A stretch of DNA of 64,000 nucleotides from Symsagittifera roscoffensis (GCF_963678635.1 NC_087062.1:15489789-15553788); one strand, 5' to 3'; numbered from the stretch's first letter, positions 1 to 12,345 are shown. Notes: generated by a model from the letters alone, not told the origin. Program-made: numbers and translations.

Positions 1-1128
1 ATATTATTTCATGGAGTTTCATATTGGTTTTAGCATTGTCAATTAAAATTACAATTTTGGTCGATGAAAACTAAAAAAAAAGAGCGGTGGAAAGCTTTTT
101 GAGAACCTTATACTTTTTGAGCTATGAGAGTATACTTTTTAGATTGGATCTCTTTAACTATCTTTTCCCCCTTTGGTAGCTAATAACGAACTGCCTTCCC
201 TATAACAAACTAATTCATCGGTTAAAATAATGGTTATTTGTACCCAGTAACGAATCCCCCCTTTGTTGCAAAAACTAAACTAATTCTAAAAGAAGAACAA
301 GTTTACTTAATGTTCGAAAATTCCACATTTTTTGACGAGTATATATAATCATTTTTTGTTAAAAAGTTAAACCGATCTATTTAACAGTCTCTTCTCTTTT
401 CAAGTTTCAAGAAAGGGGAGATTATTAAGCAAGTCAAATCATCAAAATTTTGACGAGAATGCTAATCTGCTGTTTTTTTATATGGGTGTGTATTCATTCG
501 TAAATGCTTCTAATGAATAAATGTATTGTTGGTAGATCTATCTTTTTAGCAAAAACCAATATTTCTTTTCAAGTGCCTGGATACTATCAAATTCCTCCTT
601 CGTTATTTTAGACAATCCCTCCAAACTTTCTACGGGAACCCAGGTGGCTGTCAACGTTAGTTTCACCAACTTAACTTTCGTCATAACACAAGCCCACATT
701 TGCCCAAAAACGGAACCAGTGGAACAAAGGAGTGAATACGCTATCTCAAAATCCGATTAGTCGCAGAATCCGCAACTTTGCTACTTTTCTTTGATCTTCG
801 TTGCTGTTTTTAATTCCACAAACAAATACCTATAACATTGTGCCGCTCAAAATCGCTCCAAAAATAGGCGAATTTGCGGAATCCGCAACAGTGTTTGCGG
901 ATTCCAGAACAGTTTGTGGAATACACAAAAAAATTAATAATACATGTGTATAGTTACATTGAGCTGTTGTGGAATCCGCAACTGTAAGTGGAATCCGCAA
1001 ATTGCCAGTGGAACCCGCAAATTGTAAGTGGCGTCCGAAATTGTAAGTGGAATCCGCATTTTGTTTGCGGATTCTACTTACATTTGCGGATTCCACTTAT
1101 TTTTTGCGGATTCTTTCTACAATTTGAA
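1..1128. repeat. 1362-bp repeat unit, copy A (5' truncated by window)
   Basis: Nearly identical to 1363-2490 at an offset of 1362 bp, with only scattered substitutions and small indels. It contains an open minus-strand stretch (about 538-757), then a palindromic minisatellite from 757. A third copy without the minisatellite lies at 6656-7640. Confidence 0.9.
757..1120. repeat. Palindromic minisatellite GTGGAATCCGC / GCGGATTCCAC, first block
   Basis: A motif of about 20 bp (TGTAAGTGGAATCCGCAAAT and variants) occurs first in one orientation and then, after about 1055, in the inverse orientation, so the block can fold back on itself. The core TTGCGGATTCCGCAA is itself nearly self-complementary. 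The ORFs predicted across it are by-products of the motif, not genes. Confidence 0.8.
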
Positions 1129-2490
1129 AAATTGTCTTCTTTTTCTACATGGTAAAAGAATAATCATTTTTTGTTTTCAGCTCTATTTTTTGTGATCTCT
1201 TTTGGATGCAATTGTTGGATGTCAATACCTCCAAATACTGCCGTACTATTAATTTTTTTGGGTTTTGTTTTCTCCAAAAAACTGCATGCATAACAAAATT
1301 GTTCAGCAAAAAAGGCTCATTTAGTATTTGGGAAAGTCAAAAAATAGCAGATCCTCCCTTGTTTATATTATTTCATGGAGTTTCATATTGGTTTTAGCAT
1401 TGTCAATTAAAATTACAATTTTGGTCGATGAAAACTAAAAAAAAGAGCGGTGGAAAGCTTTTTGAGAACCTTATACTTTTTGAGCTATGAGAGTATACTT
1501 TTTAGAATGGATCTCTTTAACTATCTTTTCCCCCTTTGGTAGCTAATAACGAACTGCCTTCCCTATAACAAACTAATTCATCGGTTAAAATAATGGTTAT
1601 TTGTACCCAGTAACGAATCCCCCCTTTGTTGCAAAAACTAAACTAATTCTAAAAGAAGAACAAGTTTACTTAATGTTCGAAAATTCCACATTTTTTGACG
1701 AGTATAAATAATCATTTTTTGTTAAAAAGTTAAACCGATCTATTTAACAGTCTCTTCTCTTTTCAAGTTTCAAGAAAGGGGAGATTATTAAGCAAGTCAA
1801 ATCATCAAAATTTTGACGAGAATGCTAATCTGCTGTTTTTTATATGGGTGTGTATTCATTCGTAAATGCTTCTAATGAATAAATGTATTGTTGGTAGATC
1901 TATCTTTTTAACAAAAACCAAAATTTCTTTTCAAGTGCCTGGATACTATCAAATTCCTCCTTCGTTATTTTAGACAATCCCTCCAAACTTTCTACGGGAA
2001 CCCAGGTGGCTGTCAACGTTAGTTTCACCAACTTAACTTTCGTCATAACACAAGCCCACATTTGCCCAAAAACGGAACCAGTGGAACAAAGGAGTGAATA
2101 CGCTATCTCAAAATCCGATTAGTCGCAGAATCCGCAACTTTGCTACTTTTCTTTGATCTTCGTTGCTGTTTTTAATTCCACAAACAAATACCTATAACAT
2201 TGTGCCGCTCAAAATCGCTCCAAAAATAGGCGAATTTGCGGAATCCGCAACTGTGTTTGCGGATTCCAGAACAGTTTGTGGAATACACAAAAAAATTAAT
2301 AATACATGTGTATAGTTACATTGAGCTGTTGTGGAATCCGCAACTGTAAGTGGAATCCGCAAATTGCCAGTGGAGCCCGCAAATTGTAAGTGGAGTCCGA
2401 AATTGTAAGTGGAATCCGCATTTTGTTTGCGGATTCTACTTACATTTGCGGATTCCACTTATTTTTTGCGGATTCTTTCTACAATTTGCA
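1129..2490. repeat. 1362-bp repeat unit, copy B
   Basis: Complete tandem copy of the unit; starts at the AATTGTCTTCTTTTTCTAC block and ends in the GTGGAATCCGC minisatellite. Copy A joins it head to tail at about 1128, so this is a true tandem duplication inside the gene's intron or 5' region. Confidence 0.9.
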
Positions 2491-2640
2491 GAATCCAGAA
2501 CAACAAGCTATATTTGTTTTTTTGCGGAATCCGCAACAAAACAATTCTGCCGACAAGATTTACGTTAAAAGTATATGTACGCGGAATCCACTTACATTTT
2601 GGAACATGTTTAAAAATTGGTCTGTGGAATCCAAGAACCT
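2119..2640. repeat. Palindromic minisatellite, second block (longer)
   Basis: Same motif as 757-1120 but extended about 150 bp further with more diverged units (GCAGAATCCAGAAC, GCGGAATCCACTTAC, GTGGAATCCAAGAAC). The open frames read through it in three frames on the plus strand, as expected of a short repeat without stop codons. Confidence 0.8.
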
Positions 2641-2829
2641 ACAAACACAAAACTGTGCGCCTATACAGTGCACAGTTTGGCCTCGTAGTGATGTTCTATC
2701 CTAATCTCACGCGAAAGTCTTATGGTACTTGCTCCATAAGCTTACCTTACCTGCATCGACGTCCTATCTTCGTCCTGCAAAAGTCTTTCAAGTCGTGTCC
2801 TCAGGTTTTTTTTCAAAATTGGCAACGAA

Positions 2830-3190
2830 CGTAGCACAAAGTCTTTTTATAAGTTGCACCAAGGGAGTATCGCACCCGAATTTTATATAGTTCTTGCCAA
2901 TTTGTTATTTTAGTTGCGCCAACAACTTAGTTTTGGTCAAGTCAAAACTGCGTTCAAGTCGCGCCAAAAACTTATATGAAAATTGTCAAAGGCTTACCTT
3001 AGTTAAACCGTTGTCTCAGTTTAGTCGCGCCATTTTTACAGACACACTAAAAACACTTTCGAACTAAAGTATTGTCTAAATCGCACAAACAATTTTCGTT
3101 ATTAGCGCATTGTCTTATCTACGCGCAAGGGGATTCTTTAATCGCACTAAAGTTTTATAATAGTCGCGTTAAACAATATTTTTACTGCAA
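2830..3190. repeat. Degenerate AAGTCGCGCC-motif repeat
   Basis: The motif (A)AGTCGCGCC and close variants (AGTTGCGCC, AGTCGCGTT, ATCGCACTAA, TAGCGCA) recur every 20-60 bp. A similar motif-rich patch is at 12640-12890. No open frame is supported here. Confidence 0.5.
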
Positions 3191-3979
3191 AAAAAACACG
3201 TCAGAGGGACTGTAGCAAAATCTGATTTCGAAACTTTTACGCAAAGATAATTGTGGTCAGTTAAACAACCATACGATAACTTATTTGCGCAAGAAAGCGA
3301 AAGTGATGACGGGACCATCATAAAAGTTTGAAGAATTTTTACTGCAAACTACTCAATTTAGCTGTCATGTATGAACAATGTTAAGCCCTACGTTTCCCAA
3401 CCTGATTTTAGGCTAGCACTTACTTGGCTAGCTTGTGTACCAGGAGGGCTGGTGCGCGCTATTTTTTTCCCGGATGCATGGGAGCCCATTTTTTCCTGTG
3501 CCGACAAAAATGGGAGGTTGTCTGATAAAAAAAATGGACGGGGTAGCGGGACATGCGATGATGGTATCTGATGGTTACGTGGAACCACACAACAATTATT
3601 GAAAGATGGATTCTAAAGCCGCTAACTCTCAATTAGGCGCGGGGTGGTTTAAGAAAAGACCATGGCGGTGCGATTTATGGATATACTTTGGCGGAGCGCC
3701 CAAAGAAAAGACCTTCATGCGACTTAAAAACGACTGGGTCGTGCCAGTTTTTTTTCTGTAATTGAAAATTTTTGGTCGTGCTGTTCGCGCTATTATCTTC
3801 GGTTGTCCCAGTTTTTTGGTCACGATTTTTTTTGGTCAAGCCTGTATGTGATTGTTAAAATTTTGAAGTTATGCCGGTCCGGAATTATTAAACTTGGGTG
3901 GCGCCGGTCTGATCTTTAGTTGCAGACCTCGACCCGTGGTTCTTTCTTGAATTTAAAAATTTTCTGATTTTGAGGTTAG
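3191..3979. other. No gene recognised
   Basis: Mixed-composition intronic or upstream sequence. Small ORFs of about 60 codons overlap on both strands at 3371-3823 and have no splice or domain support. Confidence 0.5.
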
Positions 3980-4144
3980 GTCATGATGACTTCATTTTAG
4001 ATCCTGCTCCTGCTTATGATCTGAGGACCACTATGTTGAATGAAACCCTTGCGCTCGTTGTGCACACCAGGATTCCTGCATCCCTTGCGAGTGGCTATTA
4101 CATAGGATTGCTTGAGCTTGATAAATATTTCGACTACTTCGATG
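3980..4144 (+). CDS. Candidate FN3-protein exon (ectodomain)
   Basis: Open frame of 165 nt between a GTTAG acceptor and a G|GTGCGT donor, phase 1 at both ends. It encodes 54 complete codons with alternating hydrophobic residues (ALVVHTRIPASLASGYY). Joined to the next placed exon at 11755 it preserves frame and phase. Its symmetrical phase matches the other exons of this gene, but its own fold is not clear, and exon-like length could arise by chance. Confidence 0.45.
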
Positions 4145-4616
4145 GTGCGTAATTATTTTAGTTTTGTTTATGAAGCAAGTACAACTTCTGAAAACAAAAA
4201 CTATCGTTATTTTGCGCCCTTAAAACGGCCAACAAAATATTTTTCTTCAAAAGGTTTTATACTGTTTTTGCTTTTAATCAAATTTCTCATCCGAATAGCT
4301 CTAAGTTGATTTTTTCCCTCGCATAGCAGCTCATAGAAATTTAAATGAATGAAAAGAAAGATATCGATATTTGCCATAATAAACTATGAAACTAGAATGT
4401 TATTTTCAAAAAAAGGCTTTGCTTTTAATAAATTAGGAGTAAGTTTGAGGTTTTCAATTCATTTCCATATTTCTTTTGTTATACCATTTTAGTCTTATGA
4501 AAGCCCGGTTGAGTTTTATGATTTACAATAGACGATATTCCGAGTATTAACAAATGTAATATCCGATTTGTTGGATGTTTTTAATTAGTTAGAAGTATTT
4601 GCTGCACTTACAATTA

Positions 4617-5147
4617 TTGTTCCGACTTTCGATACGAAAGTAATGGAATATTTGTGCTCGGGGTGGGTTTTTTTTCTTCAGATAAATTTCGACTTTTTAA
4701 CTAGCCATTTTTGACGGAATATTTTCATATCATTCAAAAGTTATTGTTGTCCTTAGTTCAAATTTGAAAAAATATTTTACCTGTGATGTTTTTTCGTAAA
4801 GTAACGGGGGTTTACATATTGCCATTTTTGCCAATTTGGGACAATTAACGCGCGATATATTTCGCGCTATTAACGCGTAGGCGGGGAATTATTCCGTCTT
4901 AGAAATCGTTCCAAATTGGTTGAAAGAAGCTTATTTGCCATAATTGATTTGTTAGAAGGAGCAAAATCTATCCTTATTTACTTTATATGGCGTGTGGGGG
5001 GATAATTTTCATTTAAAAAATTCAACTTTTAGAATGAAAAAATTCATTTTTTTTTATTTCGTTTAATTTTATAATGTTACTACTGCTCCATAAACCTTAA
5101 AAGGCAGTCGGAACATTCAGGCTTTCGCCCTGATACGAGCAGTCTTG
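4617..5147 (+). mobile_element. Helitron-like non-autonomous element (HEL family), copy 1
   Basis: Begins TTGTTCCGACTTTCGATACG, in which ACTTTCG and CGAAAGT form a 5' hairpin. Ends with AGTCGGAACATT, a GGGC/GCCC hairpin and GATACGAGCAGTCTTG. The 5' GTTCCGACT and the 3' AGTCGGAAC are subterminal inverted repeats. No coding sequence and no obvious target-site duplication; insertion is into T-rich sequence. The layout fits HINE/Helentron-type elements, but this assignment is inferred. Confidence 0.5.
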
Positions 5148-5160
5148 TCTAAATTCATTT

Positions 5161-5547
5161 TTGTTCCGACTTTCGTAACGAAAGTAGCGGAATAATTGTG
5201 CTCGGGGTAGGTTTTTTTTTCTTCAAACAAATTTCGACTTTTTAACTAGCCATTTTTGACGGAATTTTTTTATATCATTCAAAAAGTATTGTTGTCCTGA
5301 GCTAAAATTCGAATAAATGTTTCACTTTTAGACGTGACCAATTGTAGCAAACAAAAGGTAGGCGAAAAAAGTAGGCTTGAAGCTGTTTCATTCAGAGAAA
5401 TTATAACGTTCAACTATCTCTCACGTGACCAACTAATATCCCCAATTTATAGGTTTTCAATATTTTATTTTCTCAAAAACTATTCGCGATATGAATTAAC
5501 GACAGTCGGAACATTCAGGGCTTTGCCCTGATATACGAGCAGTCTTG
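5161..5547 (+). mobile_element. HEL-family element, copy 2 (internally shortened)
   Basis: Starts only 14 bp after copy 1, with the same 5' hairpin and the same 3' hairpin plus GAGCAGTCTTG. The middle lacks the block with the GACAATTAACGCGCGATAT motif. Close head-to-tail placement of two copies repeats the pattern seen at 23558-26173. Confidence 0.5.
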
Positions 5548-5889
5548 ATCTCGACCAAACCTCGCAGCTCTAATCTTGACCAACACTTTTTGGTCACATT
5601 TGAACAGGTATCCGTTTCTTATCCAAAAAATTTTCCATTCAATACGCTTTTCAGTTCTCCATACTTAAGATTTTTTTCTATGCTTCTTGCTTATGAAAGA
5701 ACCTCTTGATTTTGATACTGTCAACTATTATGGTTTGTTTGAACACTGTTTTTGTAGAGCTTGATCTTTGATAATACTTTGGCTGAGATTGAATCCAAAT
5801 TAGATTTTATCACTGTAAACTGCAATCTTGTACAATAACAAAATCCTACAGTTTAATTGATTTCTCTAATCAGTAGTTTTTTGCATCCA

Positions 5890-6219
5890 AACTTAACGCA
5901 AGAAAAAAGGGGACCCTTTAAGTCGGCCAAAAATGGATTTCTTAGAAAGTATGAGTATCAAAGGGGGACCCCTTTGATACTCATACTTTCTAAGAAATCC
6001 ATTTTGGCCGACCGACCCTAAAACTTTAGAGGGTAAAAGGGGAGCGCGCGCCAAAAAAACGCGATTTTTTTTGTCAAAGTTTTTCAGAAAGTGCCAAAAA
6101 CGAGGCATGTTTGACATGTTTTTTTTCAGAAGTTTGCCTGCGGCCGACCTAAATCAGTTTGGTCGACCTAAAAAAATAAAGGTCGTCAATTTTTCGTGAA
6201 GATTCTAGATCCGCCTCTG
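5890..6219. mobile_element. hAT-like MITE, 5' end lost, with internal inverted duplication
   Basis: Carries the family core (AAGTCGGCC, CCGACCCTAAA, GGGGAGCGCGCGCC, TTGCCTGCGGC) and the terminal TCTAGATCCGCCTCTG at 6219. The 5' terminus is not recognisable. At 5931-6005 about 35 bp is present as a near-perfect inverted repeat. Confidence 0.6.
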
Positions 6220-6655
6220 TCTTTGATGAAATTGAAGTTGAAAGCCTCCTTCTTAAATTTTTAACACATTTTTTATTCTATTGTTCTTGTTTTTGTTAGT
6301 TTTTTTTCTTCTAAATCGAACTGCCCCAAAAAGTTGCAATAAAGCAAAACTGTTTCTCAAAATAGGATCGCTTGTTGTTTTGGGAGATCTCTGTAGTTGC
6401 TTGAAATTCAAGTCTTCCGCAAAGGTCTCAGATCCCTCCTGTGTATGCTAATTGTGATTTAGAAGTATCACCCTAAAAAGTTTTGTGTTAATTTTTTTGC
6501 ATCAAATTACCATCAAGTTTACTGGTTCAATGAAACATACAGTTAATTCAATTGATTTTAAAATAAACCAACGGTTTTTAAAAATTTTCGGGAGCTTATC
6601 GTATGTGTTGAAATTAGTGAAACTAGTTTTGAGAATGCCAATATATCAAAAGGTA

Positions 6656-7640
6656 GGAATTGTCTTCTTTTTCTACATGGTAAAAGAATAATCATTTTTT
6701 GTTTTCTGCACTATTTTTTGTGACCTCTTTTGGATGCAATTGTTGGATGTCAATACCTCCAAATACTGCCGTACTATTAAGTTTTTTGGGTTTATTTTCT
6801 CCAAAAAACTGCATGCATAACAAAACTGTTCAGCAATAAAGGCTCATTTAGTATTTGGGAAAGTCAAAAAATAGCAGATCCTCCCTTGTTTATATTATTT
6901 CATGGAGTTTCATATTGGTTTTAGCATTGTCAATTAAAATTACAATTTTGATCGATGAAAACTAAAAAAAGAGCGGTGGAAAGCTTTTTGAGAACCTTAT
7001 ACTTTTTGAGCTATGAGAGTATACTTTTTAGAATGGATCTCTTTAACTATCCTTTCCCCCTTTGGTAGCTAATAACGAACTGCCTTCCCTATAACAAACT
7101 AATTCATCGGTTAAAATAATGGTTATTTGCACCTAGTAACGAATCCCCCCTTTGTTGCAAAAACTAAACTAATTCTAAAAGAAGAACAAGTTTACTTAAT
7201 GTTCGAAGATTCCACATTTTTTGAGGAGTATATATAATCATTTTTTGTTAAAAAGTTAAACCGATCTATTTAACAGTCTCTTCTCTTTTCAAGTTTCAAG
7301 AAAGGGGAGATTATTAAGCAAGTCAAATCATCAAAATTTTGACGAGAATGCTAATCTGCTGTTTTTTATATGGGTGTGTATTCATTCGTAAATGCTTCTA
7401 ATGAATAAATGTATTGTTGGTAGATCTATCTTTTTAACAAAAACCAATATTTCTTTTCAAGTGCCTGGATACTATCAAATTCCTCCTTCGTTGTTTTAGA
7501 CAATCCCTTCAAACTTTCTGTAGGAACCCAGGTGCCTGTCAACGTTAGTTTCACCAACTTAACTTTCGTCATAACACAAGCCCACATTTGCCCAAAAACG
7601 GAACCAGTGGAACAAAGGAGTGAATACGCTATCTCAAACA
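6656..7640. repeat. 1362-bp repeat unit, copy C without minisatellite
   Basis: Matches 1129-2118 closely from AATTGTCTTCTTTTTCTAC to GAATACGCTATCTCAAA. Homology stops where the palindromic minisatellite starts in copies A and B, so the minisatellite was gained there or lost here. Confidence 0.85.
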
Positions 7641-7641
7641 C
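7426..7641 (-). pseudogene. Repeat-borne 71-codon open frame of unknown origin
   Basis: Minus-strand open frame, closed by TAG, found in all three copies of the 1362-bp unit (also about 538-757 and 1900-2119). Between copies the differences are mostly amino-acid changing (Gly/Ala, Thr/Val, Lys/Glu, Thr/Ile), which argues against current selection. Copies A and B have no in-frame ATG. It may be an exon captured by the repeat; I recognise no domain. Confidence 0.3.
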
Positions 7642-7886
7642 GATCCGAACACGTTAGTTGCTTATACTATTGAAATAGCATGAAAGCAAAAAAGGACAAA
7701 TGACCGGGTTGCCCTCTATGCAAGAAAAATAATTTTCATACAACTTCAAACTAGAAAACTGATTGTTATGCCATTTTATTCACTTAGTGTATGGACAATT
7801 GCTATTGGTCTAGTTTCCCCATTGAAAATTGAATCGTTAGCAATTTCTACATAATTGCTACAAAAATAATTTATCTTTTTCTAGAG

Positions 7887-8075
7887 CAGGGGCGGATCTA
7901 GGATTATCTCGAAAAAAGGGGGGGCTGGTGTCATTTTTTCAAAAAAAGTTTCGAAATTTTAGTCGACCATTTTTAGGTCAACCAAATTTTCAAAATGGTC
8001 TCAGTACACTATAAAACCCTATTTTGCCAAACATTAGCGAAGCAGGCAAGTTTTTGAAAAAAAAATAGTTCAGAA

Positions 8076-8109
<34 letters not shown>

Positions 8110-8211
8110 GAAAAATTTTAGGGTTGATCGGCCCAAATTGGATGTCATTAAATAATCCCAAAGGGCGGCTATTGGTTGTTGAGGGGGTCAAATTCCCTAA
8201 ATCTGCCCCTG
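7887..8211. mobile_element. hAT-like MITE copy with (AT)n tract
   Basis: Ends CAGGGGCGGATCTAGG and AAATCTGCCCCTG are inverted repeats. Flanking 8-mers TTCTAGAG and ATCTTAAG match at only 5 of 8 sites, so the duplication is decayed. A (TA)n microsatellite lies at 8077-8104. Confidence 0.65.
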
Positions 8212-9667
8212 ATCTTAAGTAAAATTTTCCAATTTCAGGGGAAACACTTTTTTCTTCTTTTTGAAAAATTTGCATAGAAGAAAACGCCCAATGTTGTCAA
8301 CTGAAAACGCCCAATGTTGTCAACGTAGTCCAAACTGAATTTTTGATTCGAATGGATTACAATGTTATGATATCCTGATTAGAACCAGATATAGATTTAG
8401 TTTCTCGAAAGTTTCATGTCGAGACGGTTTTATAGGAAAAAATTCAAAAGTTTAGTGTTATATCAAAAAACAAATTCTGGGCTTAGCTGAAATGCAAAGT
8501 TTTTGTAGGGTCGTGATTCCAAGGTTTTTAAAAAAATTCTAAACTGATCGATGGTCTGAATTGTCATTTCGTTTAGGAGATTCCTTTCAGAGAATTTCTA
8601 GGCTGGTCAGCTAAATTTAGCTGTAAAAAACTAGCACTAAAAGCGAGATCCTTCAGATGGCGAGGATGCAGACTTCCCGAATGAAGGCTTGGAGTGATTA
8701 TTAAAGAACCATCCACCCAACCCAACCCCACCCTTCGTTCTGAGCAACGCTTCAAAAGTGATGCCAATATGGCGCAAGGCTTGGTTTTATAGCAGAGCGC
8801 AAAAGTGTGCTGGCCCGTGGTTGAGTTCCACTAAAACATCTTTTGTTCGTGATTTTTGTAGCTGAAATTCGGAGACAAATATGTGTCAACAAAATTATCT
8901 GACAAAATCATTTGTTGTTATGGAACCCAGCAACAAACGTATATATGTTGATAAATTATCATCTATTCATATAATCTAATTAAATTATCAAAGTCTGTGG
9001 AAGTCAAACTCTGAAGGATCTCGTTTTCAGTGCTACTTTGTTTCAAAAAATTAAAGTCCTCCTTAAAGTTCTCTGAAAGGAACCTTCTAAACGAAATAAA
9101 ATAATCAGAGCAGTTTTTCTTCTCAATGAGACGACCTTTGTAGAATTTTAAAAAATTGGAATCACCTCCCTATAAAAATTTTGCTTGCAAAAAATTTTTC
9201 ATTTTTGCAAAAGTTGTGTTTCAGGGGCAAAATTTTTGCCTGAATCGGGTTTTTTGAGCATTTCATTAAAGCTCAAAATTTCTTTTTTGATCTAACAAAA
9301 AATCGACAATTTCTAAAATTTTTTCTTGAAAAAACGGCTCCTCAAGAAACTTCTGAGAAACTAGATCTACTCTGGCTCTAATCAAGATATCATAACTTCG
9401 TACTCACTAGACGATTTAAAACAAAATAAGTGAACATAACGTTTTAGTCGCCTGTATCATATTCCTGCAGGTTCACAGATATTAAAACAAAAAAAAATAC
9501 ATCTGGGTACACATAGAAATCAGTCATTTTATTTTATTTGAAACTTCATTTTGGATTACCTTTTCAACAAAATTGAGCAAATTATTCTATGCAATTTTTC
9601 TCAAAAAAAACCTTTCAAAAAGAAGAAAACATTTTTCCTTTTTCCCTGAAAATTTACTTTAGATCAA
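8212..9667. other. No gene recognised
   Basis: AT-rich sequence with long T and A runs. A short minus-strand ORF at 8573-8767 has no support. Confidence 0.5.
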
Positions 9668-9985
9668 ATGTGGATTTAGGGAATTGGATCCTTTCACCAA
9701 TCAAAGATCCTTTTGTTTTAGGATATCTGTTGCTGGCCGATCAACCCAAAACTTGTTTCTAAAGTCGCCTTTGGTGCCAATATATAATAATTTAAAAGAG
9801 GAGCGCGCAGCAAAAAAGAAACCAGTTTTTTGCCAAAGTTTCCAACAATTTCCCAAAACTGTTTTATTTTCAAAAAATTGCCTGCGGCGCAAACTTTGGT
9901 CGAAACAGGGTCCTTATAGTGTTTGGGGAGTGCTAAGAAAATCTAATTGTTCCACCTAAAAAATAAAAGTCAACAAAACTCTAAA
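9668..9985. mobile_element. Decayed hAT-like MITE copy
   Basis: Recognisable family order: TGTGGATTTAGGG start, GGCCGATCAACCC, GTCGCCTTTGGTGCC, GAGGAGCGCGC, TTGCCTGCGGCGCAAA. The 3' terminal CCGCCCCTG is missing. ORFs across it on both strands are incidental. Confidence 0.5.
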
Positions 9986-11754
9986 AAAAACTTTTGAAAT
10001 CTAACAACTTTTTTTAATCCAAATTGGTGTAACTTTTTCTGCGTGATGTGATAAAAGGATTTGACACAAAACTATAATTTGGCATATTCGACAATCATAG
10101 TAATATATGCAAGCCGGACAACAGTTTTTGAAGAAAATTGACTCCAAAAACAAAAAAACTGAAAAAATTCAAAGTTTCATTTCAATTTTTCTGCCAACGT
10201 TTTTTCAATTAGGCAAAAAATCAAAAATTTCAATATAATTTTTCTCGACACTAATTTTTTTTTGGAAATTTTACAATGTGGTTTGACTCACTACTGAAAG
10301 TGCTTTAATATGAGATATCACTCAACCCATTCCGTTGATTATTTGTGGTACCTGATTTTGCGTGGAAAATGCAGAAAAAAAACAAGAAGAACAAGGATAG
10401 CTGGTTAATGTGCAAATAGCGTAGAATGTTTCAACCACAGTCTTAGAAAAATACAAAAACCTTTTTCTACAAATTAGTGTAGTTTTTCCGCTAAATTTTT
10501 GAACACTTTAAATTTCGTTCGAATCATGATTGACAGGGCTCTTATCTGATATATCACTCGACCCATTCCGATAATTATTTTTGGCACCTAATTTTGCATG
10601 GAAAACAAAAAGAAGAAAACTAAAACACACCCGATTACAAAGTTCCTCACCATTTCCCAAACGGTTGGAACAAAAACTAAAATAAACACAGAGTACAAAG
10701 TCCGCCCCCCCCCCATTTTCAATGGTTGGAACAAAAATGCTCTCAGAAAAATCAATTTTTTTTTCGCAATTTCCGATGATCATTTTGAAGGGTGATTGAG
10801 TTAGGTTAAAATTGAAAAACCGAGATTTAAATATAAACAAAATAAAGCGTTCTAGTTTTCTACGTAAAGCATTCGAAGCCAGTTTCTTTTGAGACGAAAA
10901 CAATCAAAAGGTTTTCTGAGTGTTTTTCAATTTGTATTATTTTTTTGTATTCAGTTAGAAAACTAAGAAAAAAATTAACTAGAAAAAAAAACAATGCAAA
11001 TTGAAAAACTCAAAAAAATGAAAAAATACAAAAAACGACTGTTTATCGGAATTTTTGAGCCATTTATGCAGAAACTAGTTTCTTCCGTTTCTTATGATTT
11101 CATTGCTTTTTGATTGCGGTCAGTTGTAATAAAATTATCATAATTGATCCAAAAGTTCTCGAATAACGTTTTCTTGCCAATTTTGAAAACAAGGAAAACT
11201 CGTAGGGATTTAAGAGTGACATTTTAAATCCTATTGGTAGTGATTCCGATTGTTAAAAAAATAAAAACAAAAAGTGGTCTGAGTGACAAGAAAGTTTGTT
11301 CTGCGTTCTTCAGATTTCAGACTAAATTGGAAGAGTTTTTCCATGAAGCATACCTTCAACTAGATTTTCACCGCTTGGTTTCAACATTTTTTCTTCTGCA
11401 CTTACCGCTCTAACCATTTGCTTTTCCGACTTAATTAGGTCTCATTTTCTGCAAAAAAAAACAGCAAAAAATTATCGACAACAAAAATCGCGGAACAAAA
11501 TTTCTGTATTTTTGAATTTTTTTTATCTAACCAATTTCGTATATCATTTTGTGCTAGTCGTCCACCAACAAACTATTTCTGTTTCTAGTATAAAAACAGA
11601 AGAAGAATTCTTTTTGTCCGGGATAATCAAAAGTATCAGGGCAAGTACGGGCCATCAAGATTTAGTAATAGTTATGCAGTAAACTTGGTTCTGTGATGAC
11701 TGACGATCGTTTATGCGACTACTTTGATTAAATATGATTTTGATGAAGTCTTAG
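9986..11754. other. AT-rich intron; one short direct repeat, no gene
   Basis: A block of about 80 bp around 10310-10390 (GATATCACTCAACCCATTCCG through TGCGTGGAAAA) is repeated in diverged form about 240 bp later around 10550-10605. The 131-codon minus-strand ORF at 10508-10903 spans this low-complexity DNA and shows no domain. Confidence 0.45.
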
Positions 11755-11955
11755 ACAAAGGATCATCCTATTTAGGCCCCAATGATGTTGGTCTGTCCAC
11801 ATCACAGCAAACTACCCAGACTTCAATCGAATTGAATTTGGCCACTCAAGATTCCGGATATGGACTGGACTACATTCTTTACCGTGACGATGTCGGGGTG
11901 AAAACTTTTTCGTACCCCCTCTACTCTGGCTTGGACGAACCTTGGACTGACACAG
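11755..11955 (+). CDS. FN3 exon, first half of a module
   Basis: 201 nt, acceptor TCTTAG, donor ACAG|GTGAAA, phase 1 to phase 1. It encodes a Thr/Ser-rich start and a strand-like segment (SIELNLATQDSGYGLDYILY) typical of FN3 B-C-C' strands. It splices in frame to 12346, where the matching second half begins. Confidence 0.65.
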
Positions 11956-12345
11956 GTGAAACGTCGGGAAAAATATCCATAGTTTAATACGTGAAAATTC
12001 TAAAATGAACGTATTATAATGTTTGTTTTTGGTTCTTGGTAAGCCAATGGCAAGAGTTTTTGCACAGATTTGAGGTTTTTTAAATAATTTTTTACCAAAA
12101 AATTGAGATTTTTTTCTAAAAACTTCAAAAAACTACAAGCTTTGATCTAATTCGATCTATGACTTGTTTTATATGGTGTTATTACAACTTAACGCCATGC
12201 TGAATCTACTGAAAACCATCACGTATCTTGATACATAGGTTCTTCCAAGCCCCCCTTCCCCGGCTATAAAGCAAATTGCATAAAAATAAAATTATTATAA
12301 ACATGCCCTTCTTTACCCAAGTGTTTAACTACAAAACATTTTCAG

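Noticed and set aside
2350-2834. Three overlapping plus-strand ORFs of 72-141 codons
   Set aside because: Different frames of a stop-poor minisatellite.
5765-6227. Identical 8-mers TCTTTGAT flanking the MITE ending at 6219
   Set aside because: The left 8-mer is not followed by the family terminus CAGGGGCGG, so the match is probably chance.
10508-10903. 131-codon minus-strand ORF
   Set aside because: Crosses low-complexity AT-rich sequence and a short repeat; no splice or domain support.
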